A stretch of DNA of 64,000 nucleotides, taken from contig CM034532.1 of the NCBI GenBank assembly GCA_020002185.1, forward strand, positions 26,770,911-26,834,910, written 5' to 3'. This document shows positions 1-11,500 of this stretch, one piece after another. The notes under the pieces were generated by a model. It searched no databases and was not told where the DNA came from. It saw nothing but the letters and a program-made list of their open reading frames with translations. How positions within the stretch are numbered: position 1 is the stretch's first letter; every line of letters starts with the position of its first letter. The position numbers and the translations under genes are program-made. Source of the DNA: Paraescarpia echinospica. Lineage: Eukaryota; Annelida; Polychaeta; Sabellida; Siboglinidae.

Positions 1-141
1 TGTTTGGTTTTAATATGTGTTTTAAAATATATTTCTATAACTGGTTTGTCACATACATAACCACTTATTATGTTCAGTAGTTATCAGAAGTGTAAAATTG
101 TAATTATTTCCTTATGCCATAAAATTATAATATGATGTTAA

Positions 142-994
<853 letters not shown>

Positions 995-1318
995 CATAAT
1001 ATTATGCAGCGAGTAAAATGAGTTATTGAAACTATTGCAGGTTGGGTGTTAGTTACTGCACTAACACCTGTCATTGTATTCCATCTCGGTTGACGCTAGT
1101 TCAAAGTAATAAGAAAAAGAAGGACCTTGTTATTTGACATCATCCATTATGTTCAATATCTAAGACATAGTGTAATTAGACTTGACACAGAATACCTGAT
1201 AGAGACTGCCAAAGTCACAACCAAGAGTGACAACCTAACTGTTGATTTTATTAGCAAGGATGTATGTTTGGTCTAAGTATTGGTTTAGACCAGTTCTCAA
1301 TGTAAATATTTATTTTAC

Positions 1319-1324
1319 AATAAA
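1319..1324 (+). promoter_or_regulatory. Poly(A) signal AATAAA, probably of POLR2F
   Basis: A canonical AATAAA lies 325 bases after the RPB6 stop codon and before the DNA transposon at 1411. From 995 to here there are no other features, so this stretch is the likely 3' UTR. Confidence 0.5.
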
Positions 1325-1410
1325 AATGTCTATGAAAACTGTGTTGCTTGTGGTCAAAATACTAAAGCAGTCTATTTGTTGTCTGTACAGCTATCTGTTA
1401 GGAGTCGGTA

Positions 1411-4206
1411 GGGGAGACCGGGGTAAGTTGAGCCATTTTTTACTGTTGGCAATCCTGTGTCTTAGATATGTCATAAAGAAAGATGGTTTGTATCATACTG
1501 CATAATACAACATGTCAAGCACACTTAGTAGTTATATCGTCCATGTAGGATCAGTACAGGCAGCATGGTGAGTTCAGAAAAAATGGTGGTCAAATGGCTC
1601 AACTTACCCTATCGATGGGGTAAGTTGATCCATGCATTGGGGTATTGTACTATTGCTAAGAAAGGTAGTTGGGAGAAAACACATTTTACACAGCATTACT
1701 ATCTTAGTTTGTTTATTTTTATATTTAAATTTGTTTAATTTTGACTTTATATTTTAGTTTTATGTAAAGCGCTATGAACGTTATGGATATGGTGCTATAT
1801 AAAATAAAGATTATTATTATATTATTTAACTCGCCAAATATTTTTATTTAAAATTAACTGTTTACATTGACCTTTAATTACATGACCAATATTTTCTTAT
1901 ACTATTCCGCCACAATGGCGTAGGTGCAGCGCTGGTTGAAACTAAACCAAGTAATGTGATTTTCGGCTACAAATTACAAGTTTAGTTTGTGAAAAATGTC
2001 AAACTGACTTGAACCAAAATGGATAATTGTCTGTACAACATATCAAAGTATTAAGACGACATAAATAAAAATTACTGGCTTTGCACAATAATGTCGGTTA
2101 CTATAGGCTACTACACATGCCATGACTTACGTAATTCATAATTGCGACGTTTGTATTCACTTTATGTCCTACTGCAGGTGCCACTTGCTTAGGTTGCATT
2201 TAAACACAAGTTGGCCACTACGTCTGACAGATCCCCCGACAATCTATAGCTGAGGAAGTTTATGAACAATGCCATCCTTTGGGAAAGATGATGCATCTTC
2301 TGGATTTGGTACAAAAATTATGACCAGAATCAACACGACCAGAAACTTTCTATAGGAAAATACCCTCATAGTTGTCATTGTCAATAACATCAACTCAAGC
2401 TATGCAGTGCACAATAGTGCTTCCCAGCAAGCTTGACCACGACGAAGTGGCCCTCTGTGATGTCCATGTCTTGTGATGTCTCATCATCTGCCTCCTCGTA
2501 GTACTCAACTTCAGATTCTGAATTAGAAGAACTGCTGGTTAGGTTCACTGCTGGTTTGAACAATGTCGTTTTTGCTTTAGTGTTGGCTGTTTTCCTTTGT
2601 CTCTTTTCTAAAGCTGCGGCAATGACATCTCGTGTAGGTGTGTCTGTGAGGATCTTTGTGCTGCCTTTCTTCCCTCCCTGGGAAGCCTTCTCTCTAGGAC
2701 CAGCTTTTATATAGACCGCAGTCACTAGCTCTCCTCGTTCACCAGATGTGATAGAGCCAACCTGCTTCCTTCCCTGCTCAGTAACCACCTCTTTGGGATG
2801 TTGAACAGTGGTTCAGCTGGTTTCATCACAGTCGTAGATGTCTTCAGGCTGGAAAAGGTTCCTATCCATGACAGTGGGGAGGTTGTCATAAAACTGGTTG
2901 ACAACCGGTCTATTGAATGCAGAAGCTCGAGCAAACGAAGATTCCTCGGGTTTTTGAATGGTAAGGTGGTGTCTATCCTGGAATCCCAGCCATTTATGGT
3001 TTGCCAAATCCTTTTCCATTTCAGGGGGGAACACAGCTTGCTTCCTTGCAATGGCTTTGTATCCTGTGATAGCATGGGGGTTTGTACCACGCTTTTTAAT
3101 ATACCGTTTCAGAGTCATTCTATTGATATCAAAGTCCTTTGCAACACTTTGTATCTTCCTTCCTCCTTCAAATTCTGCAGCTGCACGTTTTAGCACATTC
3201 TCTGGGGTGTTCTCTCTGGTGGTATCACTTTTCTAGTTACGCATTTTGTCCTGCAAATAAAATTTATTAATCAGTGTTATTATGAAGTGTAGTTTACTAA
3301 CCATTGCTGAACAAAGTATAGTTACGGTGGTAAATTTCGTTGCATGCTAAAATCTTTCGCACCTAGTTTGAGAAAGCTTTGATTTTGCTTGTGTTTACAT
3401 ACGCTGAAAGCAACAAAGTGTGTTTTCTTTAATTAAACTACGAACAATCAGGTAGGTAAATATGTATGTTATGAATGGAACATTTATATGATTAAGATAT
3501 ACAAATAAAAACTACCTTTGCCAGTGGCGCTGGCAAAGTTTTGTTATTCTAAATGTATAAGTAAACAACTTTTCAAACAATCTATTTGTACAAATGTGAT
3601 TAAATGTGTTACACATTTACAATGTGGAAGAGTTGGTCCAGAGTTTTGTTCGAACGACTTTTCTATAATGTATTGCGAAATTAGGAAGTACCACTGTATT
3701 TATATTAACTTGCCCGGCCTCTAGATAAGCAGAAGTAGCTATAGTTAATGAAATGTTTGATTTAAAACACCAAAATGTGTTGTCACAAAAGATAATAACA
3801 TGGGGTAAGTTGATCCAAGGCTCAACTAACCCAAAATTTACTGGCTCCACTTACCCCATGCACTACACTAAAGCATTAGCTTGGTGTACCCTACTGACGC
3901 ATGGTAGGTGAATTCAACAAACCTTGGTTTCATCTTAATTTATCAACTATTTTATGCTGTCAGTGGATCAAGGAAAATGTGTACAATAAGAACAACAGGA
4001 CTTCACATACCTGTTCCCACAATTTCCACTTTACCGTCACAAATTGCACTTTTGACCTTGTCTGACACAGCTCGCCCCTTACATCAATAATAAAGTTGTG
4101 CTTTAGTTATCAATAGATGGCATCACCTTTTGGCTAATTCTTTTCATGAAGCATTGGGAAGGGGTGACTCAACTTACCCCAATGATCAACTTACCCCAGT
4201 CTCCCC
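1411..4206. mobile_element. pogo/Tigger-like DNA transposon, non-autonomous
   Basis: Terminal inverted repeats start GGGGAGACCGGGGTAAGTTG at 1411 and, read from the other strand, GGGGAGACTGGGGTAAGTTG at 4206. Each end is flanked by TA (1409-1410 and 4207-4208), the target duplication expected of the Tc1/mariner-pogo superfamily. Inside, on the minus strand, is a damaged transposase with a Psq-type helix-turn-helix. Extra copies of the GGGGTAAGTTGA box sit in both subterminal regions (near 1597-1631, 3802-3860 and 4165-4195), probably as transposase-binding sites. The termini are 2796 bp apart, which fits an element that has lost part of its coding region. Confidence 0.85.
2390..3244 (-). pseudogene. 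pogo-type transposase remnant (Psq HTH plus start of DDE domain)
   Basis: Reading down from an ATG at 3244, the frame gives a Psq/CENP-B-type helix-turn-helix (VAKDFDINRMTLKRYIKK, about 3135). It then runs to the start of the DDE catalytic domain, with the first acidic residue in DIYDCDETS. An in-frame TAG follows the third codon and an in-frame TGA follows DETS at about 2812, where family members continue into the catalytic core. The frame resumes (TEQGRKQVGSITSGERGEL) but soon passes to a Ser/Glu-rich tail that ends near 2390. Most of the core between the first and later catalytic acids is missing, which points to an internal deletion. The product cannot be active; at most the DNA-binding part could be expressed. 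Confidence 0.8.
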
Positions 4207-4208
4207 TA

Positions 4209-6045
4209 TTAACTTTTACCTCGGGTTGTTCATTGGCCAATGTTTGACGTTATTCTACATATGGTCTTTCCGTACCAATGAAGTACTCAACTCCAATTCC
4301 TACACCACGTTATTCATTTCTTCACTGGTGTCTAATGTTCTAGACACGGAAGATGTGGATGGTTTGGTAACGTATTTGAAACTCCGTGGTTGCATGTCAA
4401 GGTGATGGCGAGATAGGATGCTAAAATGTATATGCTTGTCATGCCTACTAATAATTTCATATGGCCACAAACATATAACTAACTGTCACAGAAATGACAG
4501 AATACAGCCAAAATATGACCCAGACTATGTGACCACCAATTTTGTCATTCAAGTATCAACCAACAATTATAGGTACTTTTTAGTACATATAACAGCATAT
4601 CAGAAAGTTTTGTTTTGCAAAAATAGTCATTGGTTGAAACCAACTCAACCTGTTTGGAGTACTGAGCTGAAACAGAAGACGAATTCAGCTGCAGCCCTCA
4701 CAACAACACATTTGTCTTGTGAGGGGTGGGCACAACTGGAAATTCAATAACAAAACTGAAATCCAATAACAAAATTATGCTTAAGGGATAAGCACAGTCG
4801 AAAAAATACTTCACAAATTTCTGTACCCTTCCATTGTACTCACTGTCATGTTGCTTAATTGCTTCGGATCATCTTTCTTTACTCATTTTATCCGACTGGT
4901 AGTCGACGTGATGTATTGTTTAGTTCTGCTATGATCAGCTGTTTAGGAAGTACGCATCATACAAGGGTGTCAGTTTCTCTTGGCCGCACCCCGTCATTGC
5001 CGTCACGGCTCACTTGTTATGGGTCAACCACAGCGGCCACGAATCTGAATGGGGTTATGTTGAGGACTAGCACCACTGTGCCACTGACAGCGTGCAAGAA
5101 GTCGGTGCAGACATGGGCAGGAAGAAGGTATTACAACGGACAGCAGCCATCAGAAGGTATAACGAGATCAACAGTTGCAAATAATGGTCATAAGCTAACG
5201 CTAATTATCTGTATATGTATTAATTGATATTTCTAGTTGTTTCCAGCACTCGGCAACGTTCTATTAACTGACTAGTCTGTATTCGACTTTGGTTGACTGA
5301 TAATGTTAAGATGCAAGACACCGCAGGGCGACACATGCACTGTTGGAAATGATTCAATGACATGAGTCATGGGAAGACGACTGACGCCTACACCAATTAC
5401 GAAGCACATAGTATGATTTGACACCTTAATTACACGTTTCTTGCTTATTATTTCTGTTTGTCTTACCTATCAGAGGGCATACCTTGGTGTATATATACAA
5501 TTAATGTGTGTTTTTGATTCTTGAAATATTGATTGGCTGTGCTTTTCTGGTGCCTAATCTTGGATTGATAAAAAATATTAATGTTGAAATATCACGAATT
5601 CATCAAATACATGTACGCGTTTTAGTATTACATTTAATTGTCACAAGACCACGTTCTCCCATGAGCAAGCAGCTGACTGATAGCCACATGTTACCCAACA
5701 TCGGTTATACATCAAATGAAATATATCATCAATTAAGATTAGTCATCAACTAAAAATCACAAAATGTGCTTAAGTTAGGCATTTTAGTGTGTCATTTTGA
5801 AACACATAACCGCTGCACGGCCCGTCAGCAAGACAAAAAGCCGATGGGAATAACAGCAATTGGCGGGATCGAGTGTTACACCTACAACTGTCTGTCTGCT
5901 AAGTATCACTGGCTCGTCGGCAACAAACGGGCTCAGCTTCATTTCAGCGTTTCTACTATCCAATCTGCCGGGGGGTATTGTGACTAATGTAACCAACAGC
6001 GCCCACTAGTCACTCAACTGACACGAGTCACATCGGTAATACGGC
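4209..6045. other. Intergenic stretch without supported genes
   Basis: No conserved coding signal, RNA gene or clear repeat was recognised here. An open stretch near 4980-5151 ending at a GTATAA donor was considered as an upstream kinase exon but could not be supported. Confidence 0.4.
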
Positions 6046-6056
6046 CACCCAGCAGT

Positions 6057-6199
6057 TAAGGTCTCAACCTCGGACAGTCCCATATTATGTCCATATACTG
6101 TAAAGTATCGGGCACTAGTTCAACTAATACGATCACCTCGCTATTCAGGTCACCTTTATTCATTCCCAGTAGTGCCCCTAATAATGAGGTTCCACTGTA
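6057..6199 (-). mobile_element. Small TA-flanked MITE-like element, copy 1
   Basis: The minus strand begins CAGTGGAACCTCATTA just inside a TA at 6198-6199. It shares ordered blocks (CAGTGGAA, CTCATTA, GACCTGAAT, GAGGTG, GTATTA) with the element at 33656-33813. The other end, near 6057, is only loosely conserved. No coding capacity. Confidence 0.45.
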
Positions 6200-6859
6200 A
6201 CACAATTAACAAATCACTCAGAAAATACTGCATTCAGTGGAATGAGTTTATTTCCTAAACATAAACTGTGCACATAGATGCATACTTGCTTGAGTACTGA
6301 GATCCGTGTTCTCGCTCGAAGCATCTAGACAATGGGTTCAAGGTTGTCTACTGGATTATGATTACTTCATTCTTTGTGCCTGCGTTTCAGGTGTAACAAA
6401 TTTCCTTAACGTCTCACCACTGGTGATTCTGTGTCACCCTGGTCTTTGTAGCCTGGGGTGAATTTAACTATTAGATACCTGTTATTATTTCTGGAATACC
6501 GCTTCTTAGATCTCGCCAGGCAGGTGTCAGATTGGTGCACAAGGAGCCAAGGGCGATGAAGAGAGTTGAGGGAAAGACAGTTTGGCGTATGCGATGCCTT
6601 CATACAGGGCAGTGTCTGGAACTCCCATGCTTATCATTATAATGACGAACCATAACAACAGAATGGTGTTTGAGCAGGAAACTGAAAGATGTACGCAAAC
6701 GACCTAGCAGTGGCGACAAATAGCAAGGGAGAATCGTAGAATGCATTGAAAGAATGGAATAACATTTCCAGTAAACATGACCTCCTAATGGCTTTTGAAA
6801 AGTGGATGTATAAACAAAATGCGAAAGTTCTATGCATTTAACAAATGGACAGCATTGTA

Positions 6860-7465
6860 TTCTTGGGCAGAACAATGTTTGAGGATAGAGACAGCAGCAA
6901 GGAGATACAGAAGACGGTGTCTGGTGCGGATAAAAGCGGCATCATGAAGGACGGTGGAAATTGAGGTATTATGTGGATATAGAGTTGAATAAACAGTTGA
7001 CAGTATTGGCAAGCTTGCGTGGTGGTGCTAGCTTGCTTGTCTAGGTCGCGAACAGTTGCATTGACAGATACACAGTAGGATAAGCTACAGGTTGCTATGA
7101 ATTAACCACTGGGCTCGGAGAATATGCGTAGTTAGATAAGACAGAAAGACGACGGGTGTATTAAGAGAAGAGGCCAGAATAAAGAAACACGTGACCATTA
7201 ATGTAACTGGTAGCAAATGGCAATAGGCAGGAGTCATACAGAGAATGGACGAGGGTATATCGTCAAAGAGAAGCATGAATGGTATACGGAAAAGAGGAAG
7301 ACCGAAATGAAGAGATAAAGATAAGAAAGATCTCGGAAGGGCAAGGTGAACGGTTGAGAGAGGAGTGGATAGTATAGGATCGCGGTAGTTGGAGAAAATT
7401 AATCGAAACAGCAAAACAAATTAAGTGTAGTGGTAGCACCACACCGATAGGCTGAAAGAAGAAGA
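6860..7465 (+). mobile_element. Decayed LINE 3' end (reverse transcriptase C-terminal region)
   Basis: Translated across several frames, the stretch keeps the order of motifs seen in the C-terminal third of LINE ORF2 proteins. These are an LGRTM..EDRDSSKEI block near 6870, VALTDTQ..KLQV near 7060, a Lys/Arg-rich KRGRPK block near 7300 and GSWRKLIETAKQ near 7390. Stops and frameshifts are frequent, so this is an old fossil. The same protein architecture appears at 56800-57590 and, as a different family, at 63480-64000. Confidence 0.6.
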
Positions 7466-7688
7466 TTCTGATTGTGATAATGACTATGACTAGGAAGTGT
7501 AACTATCTAGCTGCTCAGTTGACATAGATCTTAAAATAATTTCCCTGCGATGATCATTAAAGTCTTTATTTTTATATCACAAGGAAGTAGTTTGTGGTAT
7601 GGACTAAGCCACTAAAATATATAGGCTAGAGTAAATCTATACCTACCTGATCATGTTGTCATGCAATTTTAGAGAACTATCCGTTGTT

Positions 7689-8486
7689 ATATGCTGGTCA
7701 ATTTTTGGAAATGTAAATGCCTCCACGCAGGACATGGTAACGAAGAGGTAGAATATACAATGGGGGGTACTGTACTAAGCATTACTGTAAAAGAAAAGGA
7801 CTTAGGGTTAACCATTAGTGCTGATATGAAGGTTTCAGAGCAGTGTGGAATTGTAGCTTCAAAGGGAAATCAAATCCTTGGATTAATTAGGCGAAACATA
7901 ACGTGTAAGGAAAAAGAGCTAATAATACCGCTGTACAAAACAATAGTTAGGCCTCATTTAGAATATTGTATTCAAGCATGGAGGCCATATCGCAGGAAGG
8001 ACATAGATATGCTAAAAAGAGTACAGAGGAGAGCAACTAAAATGATACCATAACTGGGGGATCTTAGTTACGAAATACGCCTAAGAAAAGCTTAACAACA
8101 CTAGAGACCAGGAGATTGAAAGGAGATGAGACAGAAATGTTTAAAATAATGAATGGTTATGAAAATATTGATAGAAATATTTTTTTCTCATTTAGGAAAG
8201 ATAGAAGGACTAGAGGACATGAAGTTACATTAGCAAAGGAGCAGTGTAGATTAGATATAAGAAAGTTATCATTTTCACAAAGGACTGTAAATGAATGGAA
8301 CAGATTATCTGCTGATTGTGTGGGTGCTAGTAGCGTGAATATGTTTAGAAATAAAATCGACACATACCTCAGAAGGGCGGGATACACATAGATAAAAGGG
8401 TCGGACTCTCGATAAGCCAAAGGGCTTCCTTGTCCACCTGCCACCTAGAGTTAATTCTCTGGGTGGCAATCTTGTTAAATCTTGTT
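7689..8486 (+). mobile_element. CR1-type LINE, 5'-truncated copy 1
   Basis: From about 7689 the sequence closely follows the 3' part of the nearly complete element ending at 62436. It encodes the end of the reverse transcriptase (KEKDLGLTISADMKVSEQ, LYKTIVRPHLEYCIQAW, RVQRRATKM) and the C-terminal domain (FSQRTVNEWNRLSADC). A stop at 8051 and a short deletion near 8090 break the frame. The 3' end carries two hairpins (8413-8427 and 8440-8467) and the tail ATCTTGTTA AATCTTGTTA. The 5' truncation is typical of incomplete target-primed reverse transcription. Confidence 0.85.
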
Positions 8487-8555
8487 ATATTTGTTACATT
8501 AGAATACACAGCGCGCGTACACTGTCTACTGGTTTGTAGACATAACAACACGCAG

Positions 8556-11500
8556 GAGAGCAGTGACCTTGTGCTTTCGAGTCACGCTGATCACGACCAC
8601 CATGAACAAGAACTGCAACCATCTGTTGACTGGACGGTACGCGTGTGTTTTTTACACTGAGAATTGGAATAGTCTGGGCTATTTTGTTGTGGAAATGTTT
8701 AATTTTGTTCACATCACGTTGCGTGTGTCTTCTTGAATACATGCACTAAGAGCAGTTGATCACTTCTATATTTCGTTTATGCCAGAGGAAGTAACATTTT
8801 CCACACAAGGGGTAAATATGTAACCTGTCGTGGACTCACAACTTTAGTGGTAGTGATAATCTCTAACCCACTGGGTCTTGCTCCCTGCGGCCCGAGCTGC
8901 TTAGTGATCGGGCGTGTGACAAGCACCGAACAGGCGACAATAATGTCATCACAGTCTCTCCACAAGGGTCAATATCAGTATGTAGATAGTATATAAAAGA
9001 ATATGGATGCCAAACCCGTAGGCTGAGGATGCGATGGGTGCATGCGTACTCCTCGCTGGGGTAAAATAATTCAGCGTGAGGGAAGCGGTAAGTTGTGTTT
9101 TGGGAGCGTCAAGGGGGGGGTGAAGTTAGAAGTCCCAAAGGGGTGCAGTTGGAGATTTTTGGGAGCGTCAAGGTGGGTGCAGTTGGAGGTTGTAGGTAGA
9201 ACAAGGCACCCCAGAAGCAACACCCGCTACGAACGCGTACATATGTAATAGTACGGAGGGTGCGTGTTGCAGGAGGCGGCCGTCAGTGACGACCACATGT
9301 GGACAGACACGAGTGCCTCCGGAGACTTCTGTTACGTCGGTGAAGGCGCCTGCTCGGTATGATCTTTTGTCTTTAAGGATCACGTTGTCATATGTGCACA
9401 ACATTGAAACTTCAGTGGATGTGGATCACTTCATCTTGTCATAGTGCCATAGTCAACTATCCACACAATTGGAACACAATGTAAAAATCTTATTTGCCTA
9501 TAATTGTATTTATTGCAAATTATATATGTCGGATATATCACTTGGCAAAAAAACCCAGTTGATCATCTTGTGTCGGTATCACCCTTTCATGATTTGTCAC
9601 CGTGTCCAAACTCAAGCTTCACATCAACTATTGACATCGGTTTTGGTCGGAATGATATTGACATATAGAAGAAACACAAGTGTGACATTCAGTGGGCTAA
9701 CTGATATTGGTGTATATGAGTGTGATCATACTCGAGTATAACGGTCCATGCATGGCTTATTTGAGTCTCCATGTTTTTAGTTTGGTTTGTAGCGTACAGG
9801 TCAAAGGAAGAAATGTGCAGCATGCAAGATATTCATCCACACTGACTGTCTCGCAGAGTTAGAACGGGTAGGCCATGCCCATTGTTTCGTTCTTGCCTAG
9901 TGTTCTCGTATCCTGCCATCTTTGCATTTCTCTCCCTCCCCTCTCCCCTCTCACCTCTCCCCATTCCACTCTCCTCTTCCCTCTCCCCACTGCTCTCTTC
10001 CCTCTCTACTCCCCCCAATCCCCTCTGCCCTCTCTCCTCTCCCCTCCCCTTTCCCCTCTCTCCTCTCCCATCTCCCCTCTCCCCTCTCAACCCCTCATTC
10101 CCCTCTTTCCTCTATCCCCTCCCCTCTCCCCTCTCCGCTCTCCCCTCTCTACCCCCGAATCCCCTCTGCTCTCTCCTCTCCCCTTTCCCCTCTCCCCTCT
10201 CTACTCCCCCCAATCCCCTCTGCCCTCTCTCCTCTCCCATCTCTACCCCCCAATCCCCTCTGCCTTCTCTCCTCTCCCCTCTCTCCCCTCCCCTTTCCCC
10301 TCTCTCCTCTCCCCTCTCTCCTCTCCCCTCTCTACTCTCCCCTCTCCCCACTGCCCTCTCCCATCCTCTCCCCTTTCCCCTCTCCCCACTCCCCACTACT
10401 CTCCCCACTGCCCTCTCTCCTCTCCCCTCTCTACTCCCCCCAATCCCCTCTGCCCTCTCTCCTCTCTCCTCTCCACTCTCCCCTATCCCCTCTGCCCTCT
10501 CCCCTCACTCATCTCCCCTCTCCCCTCTCCCCTCTCGCTTCTCCTCTCTCTCTGTTGCTATTTCTTCATCCGCTCTCTGGCTTTCTCTGTCTATGTTGTT
10601 GTCTCTATGTCTCTCCTTCCTTGTCGCTGTTCCCATATATCCGTCTCTCTGTCATCCTCTCTCTACTCACTCACTCACTCACTCACTCACTCACTCACTC
10701 ACTCACTCACTCACTCACTCACTCACTCATGCACTGCACTCACTTATTCACTCACATGCCAACCCACTCACCCTCTCAAATACATCCCCATTCACAATTT
10801 TATCATGTTGGTCACATTGGTCACGTTCTGGTGATCTTACAATTTCCCGGATGCTGTGTCCCAGTTTATATGTAGCATATTTCTTGGTTGATTATAGTAT
10901 ACAATGACACGACGTAGTGCTACAAAGAGTACGTTCTTGTGTGTGTGTCGGGATACAAAAGTGCATACGGAATCAGTGTTGCGCTATTTGTAGATCAATT
11001 TCAAATGCAAGCCGACATTTCTATTAGCGGGGCCGAGACACTACAGAGAGGTAAGTCACGTTTAATGACGTCATATCTGAAAAAGTAACTCATATTTTCG
11101 TGGAACAATTTCATAATAAACTATTGGCAATGATACAGAATCGATATAGTACTCTCAGAATAGCGATATTGTAACTGTACAAATTGAGTTATGGCAGTAC
11201 TATTGCACAAAATAAGATTGCTGTAGTTGGCATAATGCACAACTACTGTAGTATTTGAGCACTTTCGTGTATATTGTAGAATACATTGATGCGCCACCAC
11301 TGGGTTCACAGACGAAGGCAGGAGGGCAAGTGTAAACAGTGTGGCAAGGTAGGACACTGCACCACTCACGGCACAGCCCACGGCACCACTCACAGTATCA
11401 CTTACGGCACCACTCACTGCAACACTCACGGCACCACTCACTGCACTACTTACGGCAGCACTTAAGGCACCTCTCGTGGCACCACTCATGGCACCACTAA

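Noticed and set aside
4980..5151. Open stretch ending at a GTATAA donor, considered as an N-terminal DGK exon
   Set aside because: No frame shows similarity to DGK N-termini, and the frame whose phase fits exon 1 is broken by stops.
9875..10907. Long open frames of 317-341 codons rich in Pro, Ser and Leu
   Set aside because: They arise from the polypyrimidine repeat, are open in all three frames at once, and overlap a kinase intron.
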